Below, one piece after another: positions 27,362 to 36,393 of a stretch of 64,000 nt of DNA (within the stretch, counting starts at the first letter, position 1; every line of letters starts with the position of its first letter). Where the stretch lies: assembly GCA_965248815.1 (NCBI GenBank), contig CBDFKK010000002.1, positions 1 through 64,000 of the forward strand, given 5' to 3'. Source of the stretch: CBDFKK01 sp965248815 (GTDB taxonomy: Bacteria; Pseudomonadota; Alphaproteobacteria; SMXP01). The notes beneath the pieces are model-generated. The model did not search any database, was not told the origin of the DNA, and was given only the letters and a program-made list of their open reading frames with translations. The position numbers and the translations under genes are program-made.

Positions 27362-28188
27362 TCGACCGCAAACATAAACTCTCGCTCAGCCGTCAGGCCA
27401 AGGCGCTCAAGATCAGCCGGGGCAGCGTCTATTATCAGCCCCGTCCCGTATCGGTCGGTGATCTGGCACTGATGCGCCGGATTGATGAATTGCATCTCGA
27501 CTATCCCTTTGCAGGCAGCAGGATGCTGCAGGGACTATTGCTTGGTGAAGGATACAAGGTTGGCCGCCTGCACGTCACAACACTGATGAAGCGTATGGGG
27601 CTTGAGGCTATTTATCGCCGCCCGAACACGTCCAAGCCTGCACCGGGCCACAAAATCTATCCCTATCTGTTGCGTAAGCTGCCGGTCACCCAACCCAATC
27701 AGGTCTGGGCGATGGATATCACCTACATTCCAATGGCACGGGGCTTTGTTTATCTGGCCGCAGTGGTTGACTGGTTCAGCCGGCGTGTCCTGTCCTGGCG
27801 GCTCTCTATCACACTGGAAGCAGACTTTTGCATTGAAGCCGTTGAAGAAGCACTGGCCCGTTACGGTAAGCCGGACATCTTCAACACCGATCAGGGCTCG
27901 CAGTTTACCTCCATCGCTTTCACACAAATCCTGAAGGATGCTGAAATCGCCATCAGCATGGATGGCAAGGGAGCGTGGCGGGACAATGTCTTTGTTGAAC
28001 GGCTGTGGCGCACGGTCAAATACGAGGAGGTCTATCTGCATGCCTATGGCAATGTTCCACAAGCCCGAGCCGCCCTCGGCAAATATTTGGTCTTTTATAA
28101 CACCAAGAGACCGCATTCATCGCTTGACCGCCAGACACCCGATCAGGCTTACTTCAACGTGCTGCAACCAATCCCGGTCGCGGCATAA
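27358..28188 (+). CDS. IS-C copy 3 transposase OrfB
   Basis: A 276-aa DDE transposase with all catalytic motifs (MDITYIP, NTDQGSQF, NVFVERLW). It is identical in visible sequence to the common form (KPAPGHK). Confidence 0.9.
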   Translation: MIDRKHKLSLSRQAKALKISRGSVYYQPRPVSVGDLALMRRIDELHLDYPFAGSRMLQGLLLGEGYKVGRLHVTTLMKRMGLEAIYRRPNTSKPAPGHKIYPYLLRKLPVTQPNQVWAMDITYIPMARGFVYLAAVVDWFSRRVLSWRLSITLEADFCIEAVEEALARYGKPDIFNTDQGSQFTSIAFTQILKDAEIAISMDGKGAWRDNVFVERLWRTVKYEEVYLHAYGNVPQARAALGKYLVFYNTKRPHSSLDRQTPDQAYFNVLQPIPVAA

Positions 28189-28255
28189 CAGGGGCTGAAA
28201 TCCACTTATCCGCAGTCCGAAAGTTGTTCAAACAAACCGAACCACCTCTGACCAA

Positions 28256-29200
28256 TCAGTCTGTCAGTCGGGCAGCTTCAATGCTTGTTACCACTTGAGG
28301 TCTGACCGTCGTTATCAGCAAGGTGCCCAGCCCCATGATTAAGAGTGGCAAAAAAGGTTCTAAAGGCCAAAACGGCAGCCACAGCACGAGTTCCTCAGAG
28401 CGCGTCGACCCCGTCACAAATGCAGAAATAGGCTCTCGCCAATAGTGACCCGTAGCGGCTCCAAGAAGACCAAAGGCGATAGTGGCGCCACCCAATGCCT
28501 TGAACGCGAGCGGTGTGTTGCTCTCTGGCGCATCCTTCTTTGCCGCTTGGCGTCGTTTCTTACCCCAGGCCGCAATTCTCAGCGCGAATGCGAGGAAACC
28601 GCTGCAATAGAACACATAATCAATCGGCCTCGGATCTGAAAAAGGTTCCAGCGTCGGATAGTAGAAAAGGTTCCACCAATAAACGCTAAAGGCATAGGCC
28701 CATAGGAAATAGATGCCGCCCCTATGCACCAACTTCCACTGCACCGGGTTCACGTATTTGCGGCCAAAGTGGAAGGATGTCACTACCATGGAGACTAGGA
28801 AAATGTAGCCTATCGTCCCTTCAAGCTCGTCGCGGAACAAATAGATGTTTTCGAAGTAGTGCCCGCGAAAAAATGTCGACACTATAAAAATGAACATGCC
28901 TTGCCACGCCATCGCGACGGCAAAACAAAAGCCGAGATATTTTCGGGTGCGCAGCCACCACATCGCGAACGGACTAGGAAACAGTGTCTGAACCGAAGGT
29001 GCGGCGACGACCAAGAATATGAAAGGTATCGCCCAGCGTACGGAATACCCAATCATATCCGACACACCCTCACCGGTGGACATGTCGGTCCTTAACATCG
29101 TGATGAATATGAGGACGGACATCGGAATAGAGATGAGCCCGAACAATCTCCAGCCGTTAATGGCTTTGTTCTTCAGTATCTCTTTCAGGTCGATGCTCAT
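28256..29200 (-). CDS. Polytopic membrane protein, unknown function
   Basis: 314 aa from ATG 29200 (MSIDLKEILKNK). About seven or eight hydrophobic segments are visible, e.g. FGLISIPMSVLIFITML, WAIPFIFLVVAA, FIFIVSTFF, LVSMVVTSFHFG and GGIYFLWAYAFSVYWW. His residues in SFHFGRKY and KLVHRGG resemble the haem region of ferric-reductase-like membrane proteins, but the full pattern of that family is not present. The stop lies 6 bp from the IS-C copy 3 end, so the original downstream context has been lost. I cannot assign a function. Confidence 0.65.
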   Translation of the reverse strand: MSIDLKEILKNKAINGWRLFGLISIPMSVLIFITMLRTDMSTGEGVSDMIGYSVRWAIPFIFLVVAAPSVQTLFPSPFAMWWLRTRKYLGFCFAVAMAWQGMFIFIVSTFFRGHYFENIYLFRDELEGTIGYIFLVSMVVTSFHFGRKYVNPVQWKLVHRGGIYFLWAYAFSVYWWNLFYYPTLEPFSDPRPIDYVFYCSGFLAFALRIAAWGKKRRQAAKKDAPESNTPLAFKALGGATIAFGLLGAATGHYWREPISAFVTGSTRSEELVLWLPFWPLEPFLPLLIMGLGTLLITTVRPQVVTSIEAARLTD

Positions 29201-29486
29201 ATATTCCACCTGCTCACATAGAACTGCGAAATGATTCACTCTATATCATCATTCCGCCTATGCGGTCGCTATGCGCCTATAGGGCAGGAAAACGCTCTGA
29301 TCGCTAGCCGCGCCGTCAACGATCCTGCACCAACGAACCGCAAATCTGATCAAGTCTAATCCAAAACTGTACGTTTATTAGACTTGTCTCAACTGTTCAG
29401 ACGGCGGAACCATAACGCTCCGCTCATGGTATACGGTGGCTGCCTCTCATGATAGCGTTTGGGCACTCTAGTTAGATGAAAATGAT

Positions 29487-29714
29487 TTGGACGTGCTGAA
29501 TTACTTTAAATTGCAGATCTGGCATGGCCTCAAACTTGCCATAGCCTTTGCGCCTTGGTTGATTTCTATGTACCTACTTTACTGGCTCGGCAAACATGAA
29601 ATTTGGACGCCAGAAACCGATCATCGTGATAAGATAACCATTGCTGTTGTGGCTGCTGGAATGACGTTGTCATTTCTTCTCCAATCGCATTTTGCGAAGC
29701 AGGCAAAAAAATAA
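29487..29714 (+). CDS. Small membrane protein, unknown
   Basis: Up to 75 aa, with two hydrophobic helices (GLKLAIAFAPWLISMYLLYWLG and ITIAVVAAGMTLSFLLQS) separated by a charged loop, and a lysine-rich C-terminus. The first possible start is TTG 29487; GTG 29493 would also serve. There is no strong ribosome-binding site. The helix-loop-helix character makes it a believable small inner-membrane protein. No family is recognised. Confidence 0.45.
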   Translation: MDVLNYFKLQIWHGLKLAIAFAPWLISMYLLYWLGKHEIWTPETDHRDKITIAVVAAGMTLSFLLQSHFAKQAKK

Positions 29715-29802
29715 TTAAGTTGTTCCCTTGCCTAACTCAAAGTTGCCTATTTGCTCGACTCTGATCATCTCAGTGTACGGAACATGAAAGAGTCATAAAC
29801 CA

Positions 29803-30231
29803 ATGATTAGAGCTTACAAAGATGATGATGTAGAAGCCGTAATCTCATCTTGGCGTGACGCAAGTGAATTTGCCCACCCGTTCTTAACAACAAAGTTCCT
29901 CGACCAAGAGGCTGACAATGTTCGTAATGTGTACCTGAAGTTCGCAGAAACATGGGTGACCGAATTAGACGGCCAAGTCGTTGGATTTATCGCCCTTGTA
30001 GACAATGAAATCGGTGGCCTCTTTCTTGATCCCAAACATCATGGGCAGGGGCATGGCAAAGCTATGGTGGACAAAGCTGTAGCCGAAAAAGAACACTTAG
30101 AAGTGGAGGTATTTAGGGAAAATATCGTAGGACGCCGCTTCTATGACGCCTACGGATTTCGAGAGCTTGAGGAATTTATCCATGAACAATCAGGGCAGCC
30201 GACCATACGAATGTCATTTTCAAAAAAATAG
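29803..30231 (+). CDS. GNAT-family N-acetyltransferase
   Basis: 142 aa. The acetyl-CoA-binding signature of GNAT enzymes is seen as IGGLFLDPKHHGQGHGKAMVD (Q/R-x-x-G-x-G/A: QGHGKA) followed by EVEVFRENIVGRRFYDAYGF. It probably acetylates an amine substrate, which cannot be predicted. It is a single gene followed by a strong hairpin at 30244-30273. It is complete and unremarkable in composition. Confidence 0.85.
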   Translation: MIRAYKDDDVEAVISSWRDASEFAHPFLTTKFLDQEADNVRNVYLKFAETWVTELDGQVVGFIALVDNEIGGLFLDPKHHGQGHGKAMVDKAVAEKEHLEVEVFRENIVGRRFYDAYGFRELEEFIHEQSGQPTIRMSFSKK

Positions 30232-30243
30232 ATGAACCTAATT

Positions 30244-30273
30244 GAGGGCGCTTCAAGTTCTGGGAGCGCCCTC
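30244..30273 (+). terminator. Hairpin after the GNAT gene
   Basis: A perfect 9-bp stem GAGGGCGCT / AGCGCCCTC with a 12-base loop starts 13 bp after the acetyltransferase stop. There is no long T-run after it, so termination efficiency is uncertain. It may serve the gene on the other strand as well. Confidence 0.7.
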
Positions 30274-30426
30274 ATTAAATGTCCACAATGCCGCCTTCGG
30301 ATCGCGAACGGTCGAACAGCGGCATCACCAAACCTGTCCGCTCATCATTTAAAAGCCGCCGCAATTTATGCGAAAGCAGAAATACCGGTTTGAATGTCGG
30401 CTTGCAGGGTAGAGCAGTAAACCGCC

Positions 30427-31050
30427 TTACTCGTTCGCGTTTGTCAGTCGCTCGCGAAACGTCTCGAAATCAGGCTCAATAATCTGCTCACGCATGGCCC
30501 GAATATATTCCTCAGGAGAAAGAGGGCATTGCGCATATAGAATGTAGCGCCAGCCTTCCGGCTTTTTCCGAAAAATCGCAAGGGTGCGATCAAAACCACC
30601 GAAGGCCGGCCGATTTGCAACGGCGACCTCTAGCTCATAGAAATGGTCAAACAGGGCAAGCGCAATGTTGGGGGCGAGGCGTTTGGCCTGCACGTTGGCG
30701 AAGCCCCATTTGAAGTCCGCAAGTCCGCCGCCTCGCGTGGGGCTCCAATAGGCGTCAATTTCGCTCCAAGACATCATCGGTTTGCGGATCTCTTCGGGAA
30801 CATACCAAGGATTTGGATCATCAGTGTCCCACACGGCGCGCAGCTTTCCGCGCGAACCACCTCGCCAAAGTATCTCGGTTTCTTTCAAAACCTCTTCTAT
30901 TTCTTTGACGAGTTCCGCGTCGTCATTATCATTGTCCTGTGCGTTAGCCGCGGACAAGTTGCCAAATAAACCAGCAAATGCCGCAAGGCCTGCAGTCAAT
31001 CCAAGTGATTCACGTCGATCTAATGGCAAGTCTAGATTGTCTTTGGTCAT
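30427..31050 (-). CDS. Tat-exported NTF2/SnoaL-like protein
   Basis: 207 aa. The N-terminus has a twin-arginine motif (DRRESLG) before a hydrophobic segment (LTAGLAAFAGLFGNLSAANA) with a plausible AxA cleavage site. The mature part (about 170 aa) carries a cystatin-like alpha+beta pattern (WSEIDAYWSPT..NIALALFDHFYELEV..RTLAIFRKKPEGWRYILY) as in ketosteroid-isomerase-like ligand-binding domains. Such proteins bind or modify small molecules in the periplasm; no ligand is suggested. It is convergent with the GNAT gene across the hairpin at 30244. Confidence 0.65.
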   Translation of the reverse strand: MTKDNLDLPLDRRESLGLTAGLAAFAGLFGNLSAANAQDNDNDDAELVKEIEEVLKETEILWRGGSRGKLRAVWDTDDPNPWYVPEEIRKPMMSWSEIDAYWSPTRGGGLADFKWGFANVQAKRLAPNIALALFDHFYELEVAVANRPAFGGFDRTLAIFRKKPEGWRYILYAQCPLSPEEYIRAMREQIIEPDFETFRERLTNANE

Positions 31051-31559
31051 TGTTCAGTCTCCTGATCCGTCCCCAGGTTTAGTCCAATTAGAAAGTTAGT
31101 CTGTTCTCGATTTTTTATCTTGGCAAGATGGGTCATGGTGAAAGTGGTCTGTAGCCTAATGAACTGTGTGGGCAAATGGTGTTGTCATGAATGCCCAATC
31201 GCCACGTCCGCTTTGGATAATCAAGCGGGCCAAAAGCATCTGGGAAATCATGACAGCAGTTTGCCATGAGCGGACGTCATTGACGGATACTTGCCTAGTC
31301 CCGTCTAGCAATCGTTTTCAAAGTAACCTTCCTACAGGCGCGCAGCAATCTCTACCGGCGCGATGTGGCCGGCTTCCAAGTTGGCGGTGACGTTAGCGAC
31401 TTTTTCGGCGGCAAATAACTATAGTTACAAATGGACAAGGGTTGGAACGTTCATGCCTATGCGCGTTGAAGCGCATAATATATGTTGTAGAAAAACCCCG
31501 TCCGTATACAGAGCGGATGGTTAGTGAAATTACGATGACCGCGTCCGAAGGATAAAACA
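31051..31559. other. 509-bp gap without a supported gene
   Basis: Short open frames exist (for example 31166-31390), but they have neither a good ribosome-binding site nor recognisable protein character. I see no RNA gene or repeat. Confidence 0.35.
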
Positions 31560-31601
31560 ATTAAATTTCATTCGAACATAGAAGGTCCGGAATCTGGATG
31601 G

Positions 31602-31985
31602 ATGAGATTTCGCTTTACAGGCAATGGTGGTGAAATTGATTTGCAAGCTTCATACACACCGAACGATCCGTTTTATGAGTTGGTGACCGCGTTACAGGCG
31701 GTGTACGACAAGGGTTTCGAATATGAGATAAGTGTGAATGAAGAGCCGGCGCAATCTATACTTAAACTTGGCAAGTTCGGCGACAAGTTACTTGTCACAT
31801 TGGAAGATGAGAAGGGTGCGCGCAGAACACAAATTAAAGCGTCATTTCAAACCGGCTACCGTGAGATTGCAAGAAATATCTATCACCTCTATCGAGAAGT
31901 CGGCTATGGAGAATTTGTGAGAGAGTGGAAGCATTCACCGCCTAGGCAACGAATTAAACAGTTGTGGAAGACGATAAACGGCTAG
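31602..31985 (+). CDS. Hypothetical protein, about 127-141 aa
   Basis: A soluble alpha/beta protein (MRFRFTGNGGEIDLQ..), ending QRIKQLWKTING. The reading frame remains open to 31539. The residues before the ATG (IKFHSNIEGPESGW) look coding, and AAGGA at 31548-31552 is well placed for an ATT start at 31560. So either a rare ATT start or a lost ATG is possible. I do not recognise the family. Its size and acidic/aromatic composition are like immunity-type proteins, but no toxin gene is next to it. Confidence 0.55.
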   Translation: MRFRFTGNGGEIDLQASYTPNDPFYELVTALQAVYDKGFEYEISVNEEPAQSILKLGKFGDKLLVTLEDEKGARRTQIKASFQTGYREIARNIYHLYREVGYGEFVREWKHSPPRQRIKQLWKTING

Positions 31986-32142
31986 ACTTTTTCGGAGCCC
32001 TGAAAACCGCCTGTTGTCCGAATTAGAGCCCGCATGTGAAGAGCAGTCGGCCTGGCTTGGTGGTCCCGACTTTCGCTTCTTAGCTGGAAGCGGATATGCG
32101 GTCCAACTTCGTGAAGAGGGCGCCGCAGCTCCGCGCGTCGGG

Positions 32143-32569
32143 TCAATCCCAACGCCAGACGGTGCCAAGCCATGGTTGCTGATCGCGTGGCCGACCCGCC
32201 GGGCGGTAATAGTGATGGATCTCCTCAAAACCGGCTGCGGTGACATAGCCCCGCCAGGTCTCGAGATCGTAGAAGCATCCATAGCGCCCCCCGATCCAAC
32301 CTTCTTCGTTCTGTCCGCGAGGATTGGAGCAGAAAAGAACACCGCGCGGCCGGAGCGTTCCGGCGAGATCAGCGAGAACCCGGGCGAGTTGGCTGCTCGG
32401 GACGTGAAACAGTGAGGCGTTCGCGAAGATACCGTTGAAATGCGCCGGCGGCAGATCGAGCGCGAGAAAATCTTGCTGGAGCACCTCGCACCCGCTCTCG
32501 CTTCGCGCGATCTCTGCGAGCGCGCGTGACCCATCGAGGCCGACCGCTCGATGTCCGAGCGCGGAGAAC
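32143..32569 (-). pseudogene. Class I SAM methyltransferase, 5' end removed by IS-D
   Basis: From the IS-D edge inward the product reads FSALGHRAVGLDGSRALAEIAR (end of SAM motif I and its acidic loop), LQQDFLALDLPPAHFNGIFANASLFHVP (motifs II-III) and a C-terminal sheet ending LGTVWRWD. The glycine-rich GxGxG loop and N-terminus are missing, and no matching piece lies beyond IS-D at 33800. The fragment is therefore not a working enzyme. The family methylates small molecules or proteins; the target is unknown. Confidence 0.82.
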
Positions 32570-32622
32570 TGGACTTGCCTCAGAAGAGTGGAGAGCACTT
32601 TCTAAGCTAAACGGAGGTGCAC

Positions 32623-32910
32623 ATGACAGGCAGGAACCGAGAATTTAGCGACGAGTTTAAGCGAGAGGCCGTTCGATTGAGCTATGAGAGCGGTCGAACG
32701 ATTGATGAGATTGCGAAAGATCTTGGCGTCGGCAAATCGACGCTGTCGGCGTGGCGGCGGCGCTTTCGTGATGAGGATTTGGCCGCCGGCCCGCACGATG
32801 ATCTTGAGAAAGAAAACACCCGCCTTCGGCGTGAGAATGAGATCCTTCGGCAGGAAAGGGACTTGTTTAAAAAAGCGACCGCCTTGTTCACCAAGGAGCC
32901 AAGTCGATGA
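32623..32910 (+). CDS. IS-D OrfA
   Basis: 95 aa from ATG 32623, chosen because ACGGAGG lies directly upstream; the GTG at 32617 is inside that site. HTH in IDEIAKDLGVGKSTLSAWRRRF, then a leucine-zipper-like helix (LEKENTRLRRENEILRQERD). It overlaps OrfB. Confidence 0.87.
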   Translation: MTGRNREFSDEFKREAVRLSYESGRTIDEIAKDLGVGKSTLSAWRRRFRDEDLAAGPHDDLEKENTRLRRENEILRQERDLFKKATALFTKEPSR

Positions 32911-33761
32911 AGTTTCAACTGATCGACGCGAGCAAGGCGTTTGTTTCTGTTCAGCGCGCCTGCTGTCTGCTTGGCGTCAGCCAGAGCGGTTATTACGGGT
33001 GGAAGGATCGCCCGGCGAGCCGCCGTCAGCGCGAGGACATGATCCTGCTCGCCCATATTCGAAACGCGTTCGCCTTGTCGAACGAGACCTATGGCAGCCC
33101 GCGCATGACACGCGATTTACAAGATGAGGGATTTGAAGTTGGCCGTCGTCGTGTTGCCCGGTTGATGCGCGAGAATGGCCTGCAGGCAAGGCGCAAGCGG
33201 CGTTTCCGGCGCACGACTGATAGCTGTCACGCTTGGCCGATCGCGCCCAACCATCTTGGCGGCGACTTTAATGCCGACAAACCCAATCAAAAATGGGCTG
33301 TTGATATCAGTTATATATGGACAACCGAAGGCTGGCTCTATCTCGCTGTCGTGATGGACTTATTTTCCCGGTGGATTGTCGGCTGGGCTGTCAGCGATCG
33401 GTTGAAGCGGGACTTGGCGCTTGAAGCCCTGCGCCGGGCTGTGGCTTTGCGGCGCCCGCCGCCGGGACTGATCCATCACTCTGATCGCGGCTCGCAATAT
33501 TGCTCTATTGAGTATCGCGCTGCCCTGAAGAAAATCGGCGCCGTTGTGTCCATGTCCGGCAAAGGGAACTGTTACGACAATGCCGTCGTGGAAACTTTCT
33601 TCAAAACCATCAAATCAGAACTTGTCTGGCGAACGGTCTTCCAAACGCGCGCCCAGGCTGAAACAGAAATCGCTCAATACATTGACGGTTTTTATAACCC
33701 CGTCAGACGACATTCAGCATGCAACTATCAAAGCCCGATCCAATATGAAATGATGACCTAA
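32907..33761 (+). CDS. IS-D transposase OrfB
   Basis: 284 aa. HTH_21-like N-domain (NETYGSPRMTRDL), then the DDE core with Asp in WAVDISYIWT, Asp in IHHSDRGSQY and Glu in NCYDNAVVETFFKTIKSE, ending RRHSACNYQSPIQYE. This is the classical IS3-group signature. It is complete. Confidence 0.92.
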   Translation: MKFQLIDASKAFVSVQRACCLLGVSQSGYYGWKDRPASRRQREDMILLAHIRNAFALSNETYGSPRMTRDLQDEGFEVGRRRVARLMRENGLQARRKRRFRRTTDSCHAWPIAPNHLGGDFNADKPNQKWAVDISYIWTTEGWLYLAVVMDLFSRWIVGWAVSDRLKRDLALEALRRAVALRRPPPGLIHHSDRGSQYCSIEYRAALKKIGAVVSMSGKGNCYDNAVVETFFKTIKSELVWRTVFQTRAQAETEIAQYIDGFYNPVRRHSACNYQSPIQYEMMT

Positions 33762-33799
33762 ACCAAAACCGTGCTCTCCACTCAAGCGGGGCAAGTCCA

Positions 33800-34231
33800 G
33801 TGAAACAATCAATTTGATGCGCCCCGTGGGATATCCGCTACGGAAAGTCCTTCTCGAGCCCACAGTATACCTGATGCAGCAATGAAACGTAGCCATCCTG
33901 CAAAACCACTTGGTCAGATCGCACCAGAAGCGAGTGGCCAGCTATCTTGATTGGAACAAGGCTACAAATTTATTGCGCAAACCACCGGGCGCTTGCTGTC
34001 CACTTTTGTTCCTGGCTATTACCGGACGTATTCGGCCGAGTGCTGGCACGTCCGGATTGGTATGGATGCGGACAATGTTAATCAAGGCGTGACGGCCGTT
34101 TATAGAAGAGTCCACAGACAAGCGAGCCAGACGACAGCCTTGGGCTTGACAGTTACCTAAGAATTCAAGAAGCCGCAACCTTAAGACATTGGCAGATCGT
34201 CTTTAGGCTGCGGATTCTTAAGCAGTAAAGC
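33800..34231. other. 432-bp gap with the groESL terminator, otherwise unassigned
   Basis: Short frames (for example 33951-34160, which contains YKFIAQTTGRLLSTFVPGYY) have no recognisable family. The only clear element is the hairpin at 34167-34219. Confidence 0.35.
34167..34219 (-). terminator. Long hairpin downstream of groEL
   Basis: Arms of 21 bases (34167-34187 and 34199-34219) pair with about three mismatches around an 11-base loop. It lies 13 bp after the groEL stop on the minus strand, the expected place for the groESL terminator. The stem is followed by few T residues in either direction. Confidence 0.7.
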
Positions 34232-35878
34232 TTACATCATGCCGCCCATACCACCCATGCCGCCCATATCGGGCATTGGCATTGCCGGCGCGGTTTTTTC
34301 TGGCGCATCGGCGACCATCGCCTCAGTGGTAATCAAAAGACTTGCGACTGACGAAGCCCCCTGCAAGGCGACACGCACCACTTTGGTGGGATCGATGATG
34401 CCTTTCGCAACCATGTCGACATACTTTTCATTCTGAGCGTCGAAGCCGCGCGTCGTGTTGTTCTCTTCCAACAACTTGCCGACAATGACAGAACCTTCCT
34501 CACCCGCATTTTCAACAATTTGCCGGAGCGGTGCTTGAAGGGCTCGACGTATGATGGCGATGCCGGCGTCTTGATCGGCGTTCTCGCCTTCTAGTTTTTT
34601 TATCGCTTTGGTCGCGTACAGCAATGCGACACCTCCACCGGCCACAATGCCTTCTTCCACGGCAGCGCGAGTTGCATTGAGCGCGTCGTCAACGCGGTCC
34701 TTGCGCTCTTTCACTTCTACTTCCGTAGCACCACCAACCTTGATCACGGCGACGCCGCCGGCCAATTTAGCGAGCCGCTCTTGAAGTTTTTCCCGGTCAT
34801 AATCTGAGGTGGTATCTTCGATTTGTGCACGGATTTGACCAACCCGGCCTTGGATGTCGTTTTTCTTGCCGGAACCATCAATGACTGTCGTATCGTCTTT
34901 CGTAATGTCGATACGTTTAGCGGTGCCCAGCATTTCTAGTGTGACATTTTCCAACTTGATGCCGAGATCGTCGGAGATGACTTGGCCGCCGGTTAAAATA
35001 GCGATGTCTTCAAGCATGGCCTTGCGGCGATCGCCAAAGCCAGGGGCCTTGACCGCAGCAACTTTTAGACCACCGCGAAGTTTGTTGACCACCAAGGTCG
35101 CGAGCGCTTCACCTTCCACGTCTTCGGAAATTATCAGCAACGGCCGACCGGCTTGCACGACGGATTCTAAGAGAGGTAGTATGGCTTGAAGATTTGAAAG
35201 CTTCTTTTCGTGCAGAAGAATGTATGGATCTTCGAGCTCCGCTAACATCCTGTCAGCGTTCGTGATGAAGTAGGGCGAGAGATAGCCGCGATCAAACTGC
35301 ATGCCTTCGACGACGTCGAGCTCGCTTCCAAGGCTCTTTGCCTCCTCCACCGTTATAACGCCTTCGTTGCCGACCTTTTCCATCGCATCGGCAATCATTT
35401 TTCCTATTTCCAATTCGCCGTTGGCGGCAATGGAACCCACTTGGGCAATTTCGCTACTGGATTTAATTTTCTTGGAGCGCTTGGCCAGATCCCCAACCAC
35501 CACTTCTACTGCCAAGTCGATGCCGCGCCTGAGGTCCATTGGGTTCATCCCGGCGGCGACCGCCTTTGAGCCTTCCTGGATGATTGACTGAGCCAGCAAC
35601 GTTGCAGTTGTCGTTCCGTCACCCGCTTCGTCGTTGGTCCTGCTGGCGACCTCGCGCACCATTTGGGCGCCCATGTTCTGGAACTTATCTTCCAGGTCAA
35701 TTTCTTTGGCAACCGTCACACCGTCCTTGGTAATGCGCGGCGAGCCGAACGATTTATCCAAAACCACATTGCGACCTTTGGGGCCCAACGTCACTTTCAC
35801 CGCATTGGCGAGAATATCGATACCGTCGAGCAACTTCTCCCGCGCATCGCGGCCAAATCTGACTTCTTTTGCAGACAT
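34232..35878 (-). CDS. groEL: 60-kDa chaperonin GroEL
   Basis: 548 aa with all family landmarks: N-terminal MSAKEVRFG, TLGPKGRNVVLDKSFG, the ATP-site DGTTTATLLAQ, apical-domain ISEDVEGEALATLVVN and a C-terminal GGM-rich tail ending MGGMGGMGGMM. It folds proteins in an ATP-driven ring with GroES. It is second in the operon, 85 bp after groES, and shares the heat-shock promoter and CIRCE operator at 36355-36422. It is a normal full-length copy. Confidence 0.97.
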   Translation of the reverse strand: MSAKEVRFGRDAREKLLDGIDILANAVKVTLGPKGRNVVLDKSFGSPRITKDGVTVAKEIDLEDKFQNMGAQMVREVASRTNDEAGDGTTTATLLAQSIIQEGSKAVAAGMNPMDLRRGIDLAVEVVVGDLAKRSKKIKSSSEIAQVGSIAANGELEIGKMIADAMEKVGNEGVITVEEAKSLGSELDVVEGMQFDRGYLSPYFITNADRMLAELEDPYILLHEKKLSNLQAILPLLESVVQAGRPLLIISEDVEGEALATLVVNKLRGGLKVAAVKAPGFGDRRKAMLEDIAILTGGQVISDDLGIKLENVTLEMLGTAKRIDITKDDTTVIDGSGKKNDIQGRVGQIRAQIEDTTSDYDREKLQERLAKLAGGVAVIKVGGATEVEVKERKDRVDDALNATRAAVEEGIVAGGGVALLYATKAIKKLEGENADQDAGIAIIRRALQAPLRQIVENAGEEGSVIVGKLLEENNTTRGFDAQNEKYVDMVAKGIIDPTKVVRVALQGASSVASLLITTEAMVADAPEKTAPAMPMPDMGGMGGMGGMM

Positions 35879-35963
35879 TATATTTCTTTCTCTTGACTAG
35901 AATTTGCCGCCAAAGCTGACAGCAACCTAAATGAGGATGTAAAAAAAGACCGGCTTAACGACG

Positions 35964-36278
35964 CTAAGCGGCCTTTCGTGCCTTTTTCGTGACCTCGATA
36001 ATGCCGAGGATGTCCGACTCGTTCATGATCAACAGCTCTTCACCATCAACTGTGACCTCGGTGCCGGACCATTTACCAAACAGGATGCGGTCGCCAGCTT
36101 TGACATCGAGCGGTATCACAGTGCCATCTTCTGCCTTCGCGCCGGAACCTGCCGCGACGACTTCACCTTCTTGAGGCTTTTCTTTAGCAGTATCGGGGAT
36201 AATGATCCCACCTGGGGTCTTATCGCCTTCTTCAATTCGCCGCACCAAAACGCGGTCATGCAGAGGACGGAATTTCAT
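35964..36278 (-). CDS. groES: 10-kDa co-chaperonin GroES
   Basis: 104 aa (MKFRPLHDRVLVRRIE..). The mobile loop, EEGDKTPGGIIIPDTAKEKPQEGEV, is shown only in part as GDKTPGGIIIPDTAKEK. The roof and base strands follow. It caps the GroEL ring. First gene of the operon; its start lies 76 bp downstream of the CIRCE element. Confidence 0.97.
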   Translation of the reverse strand: MKFRPLHDRVLVRRIEEGDKTPGGIIIPDTAKEKPQEGEVVAAGSGAKAEDGTVIPLDVKAGDRILFGKWSGTEVTVDGEELLIMNESDILGIIEVTKKARKAA

Positions 36279-36354
36279 ATGCGTATCTCTTTCTGTACCT
36301 AAGGGTACGACTGCTCAAATTTTTCTGAAATCGAGGTTCTGATCGAATATCCAA

Positions 36355-36381
36355 TTAGCACTCTCTCGATAAGAGTGCTAG
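36355..36381 (-). promoter_or_regulatory. CIRCE operator (HrcA site)
   Basis: TTAGCACTC - 9 bases - GAGTGCTAG, one mismatch from the CIRCE consensus (the last base would be A). It lies in the groES leader directly downstream of the predicted start of transcription, the standard place for HrcA repression. Confidence 0.95.
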
Positions 36382-36393
36382 AGCTATTTATGG

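Larger units (their letters stand above)
26964..28249 (+). mobile_element. IS-C copy 3, intact, 1286 bp
   Basis: Same ends as copy 2. The flanks differ (ggg on the left, gac on the right). The left side interrupts hldE and the right side is an unrelated membrane-protein gene, so the junction is likely the product of recombination between IS-C copies. OrfA (27050-27361) has one substitution (LLKGAAG for LLEGAAG). Confidence 0.93.
32570..33799 (+). mobile_element. IS-D (IS3 family), 1230 bp
   Basis: Inverted terminal repeats are visible: TGGACTTGCC..AGTGGAGAGCAC at the left and, complemented, TGGACTTGCCCCGCTTGAGTGGAGAGCAC at the right. It carries OrfA (32623-32910) and OrfB (32907-33761), overlapping by ATGA. 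The flanking triplets (aac and gtg) do not match. With the methyltransferase missing its other half, this again suggests loss or rearrangement at the insertion site. Confidence 0.9.

Noticed and set aside
28256..29200. Calling the membrane protein a ferric reductase or MsrQ
   Set aside because: Only one pair of His residues fits; the first haem-ligand positions of the family are not conserved.
31166..31390. Open frame of 74 codons in the gap before the hypothetical gene
   Set aside because: No ribosome-binding site, no recognisable protein pattern and biased toward random composition; more likely chance.
33951..34160. Open frame of 69 codons between IS-D and the groESL terminator
   Set aside because: It has some protein-like look but no start signal, neighbour or family; left as unassigned intergenic DNA.
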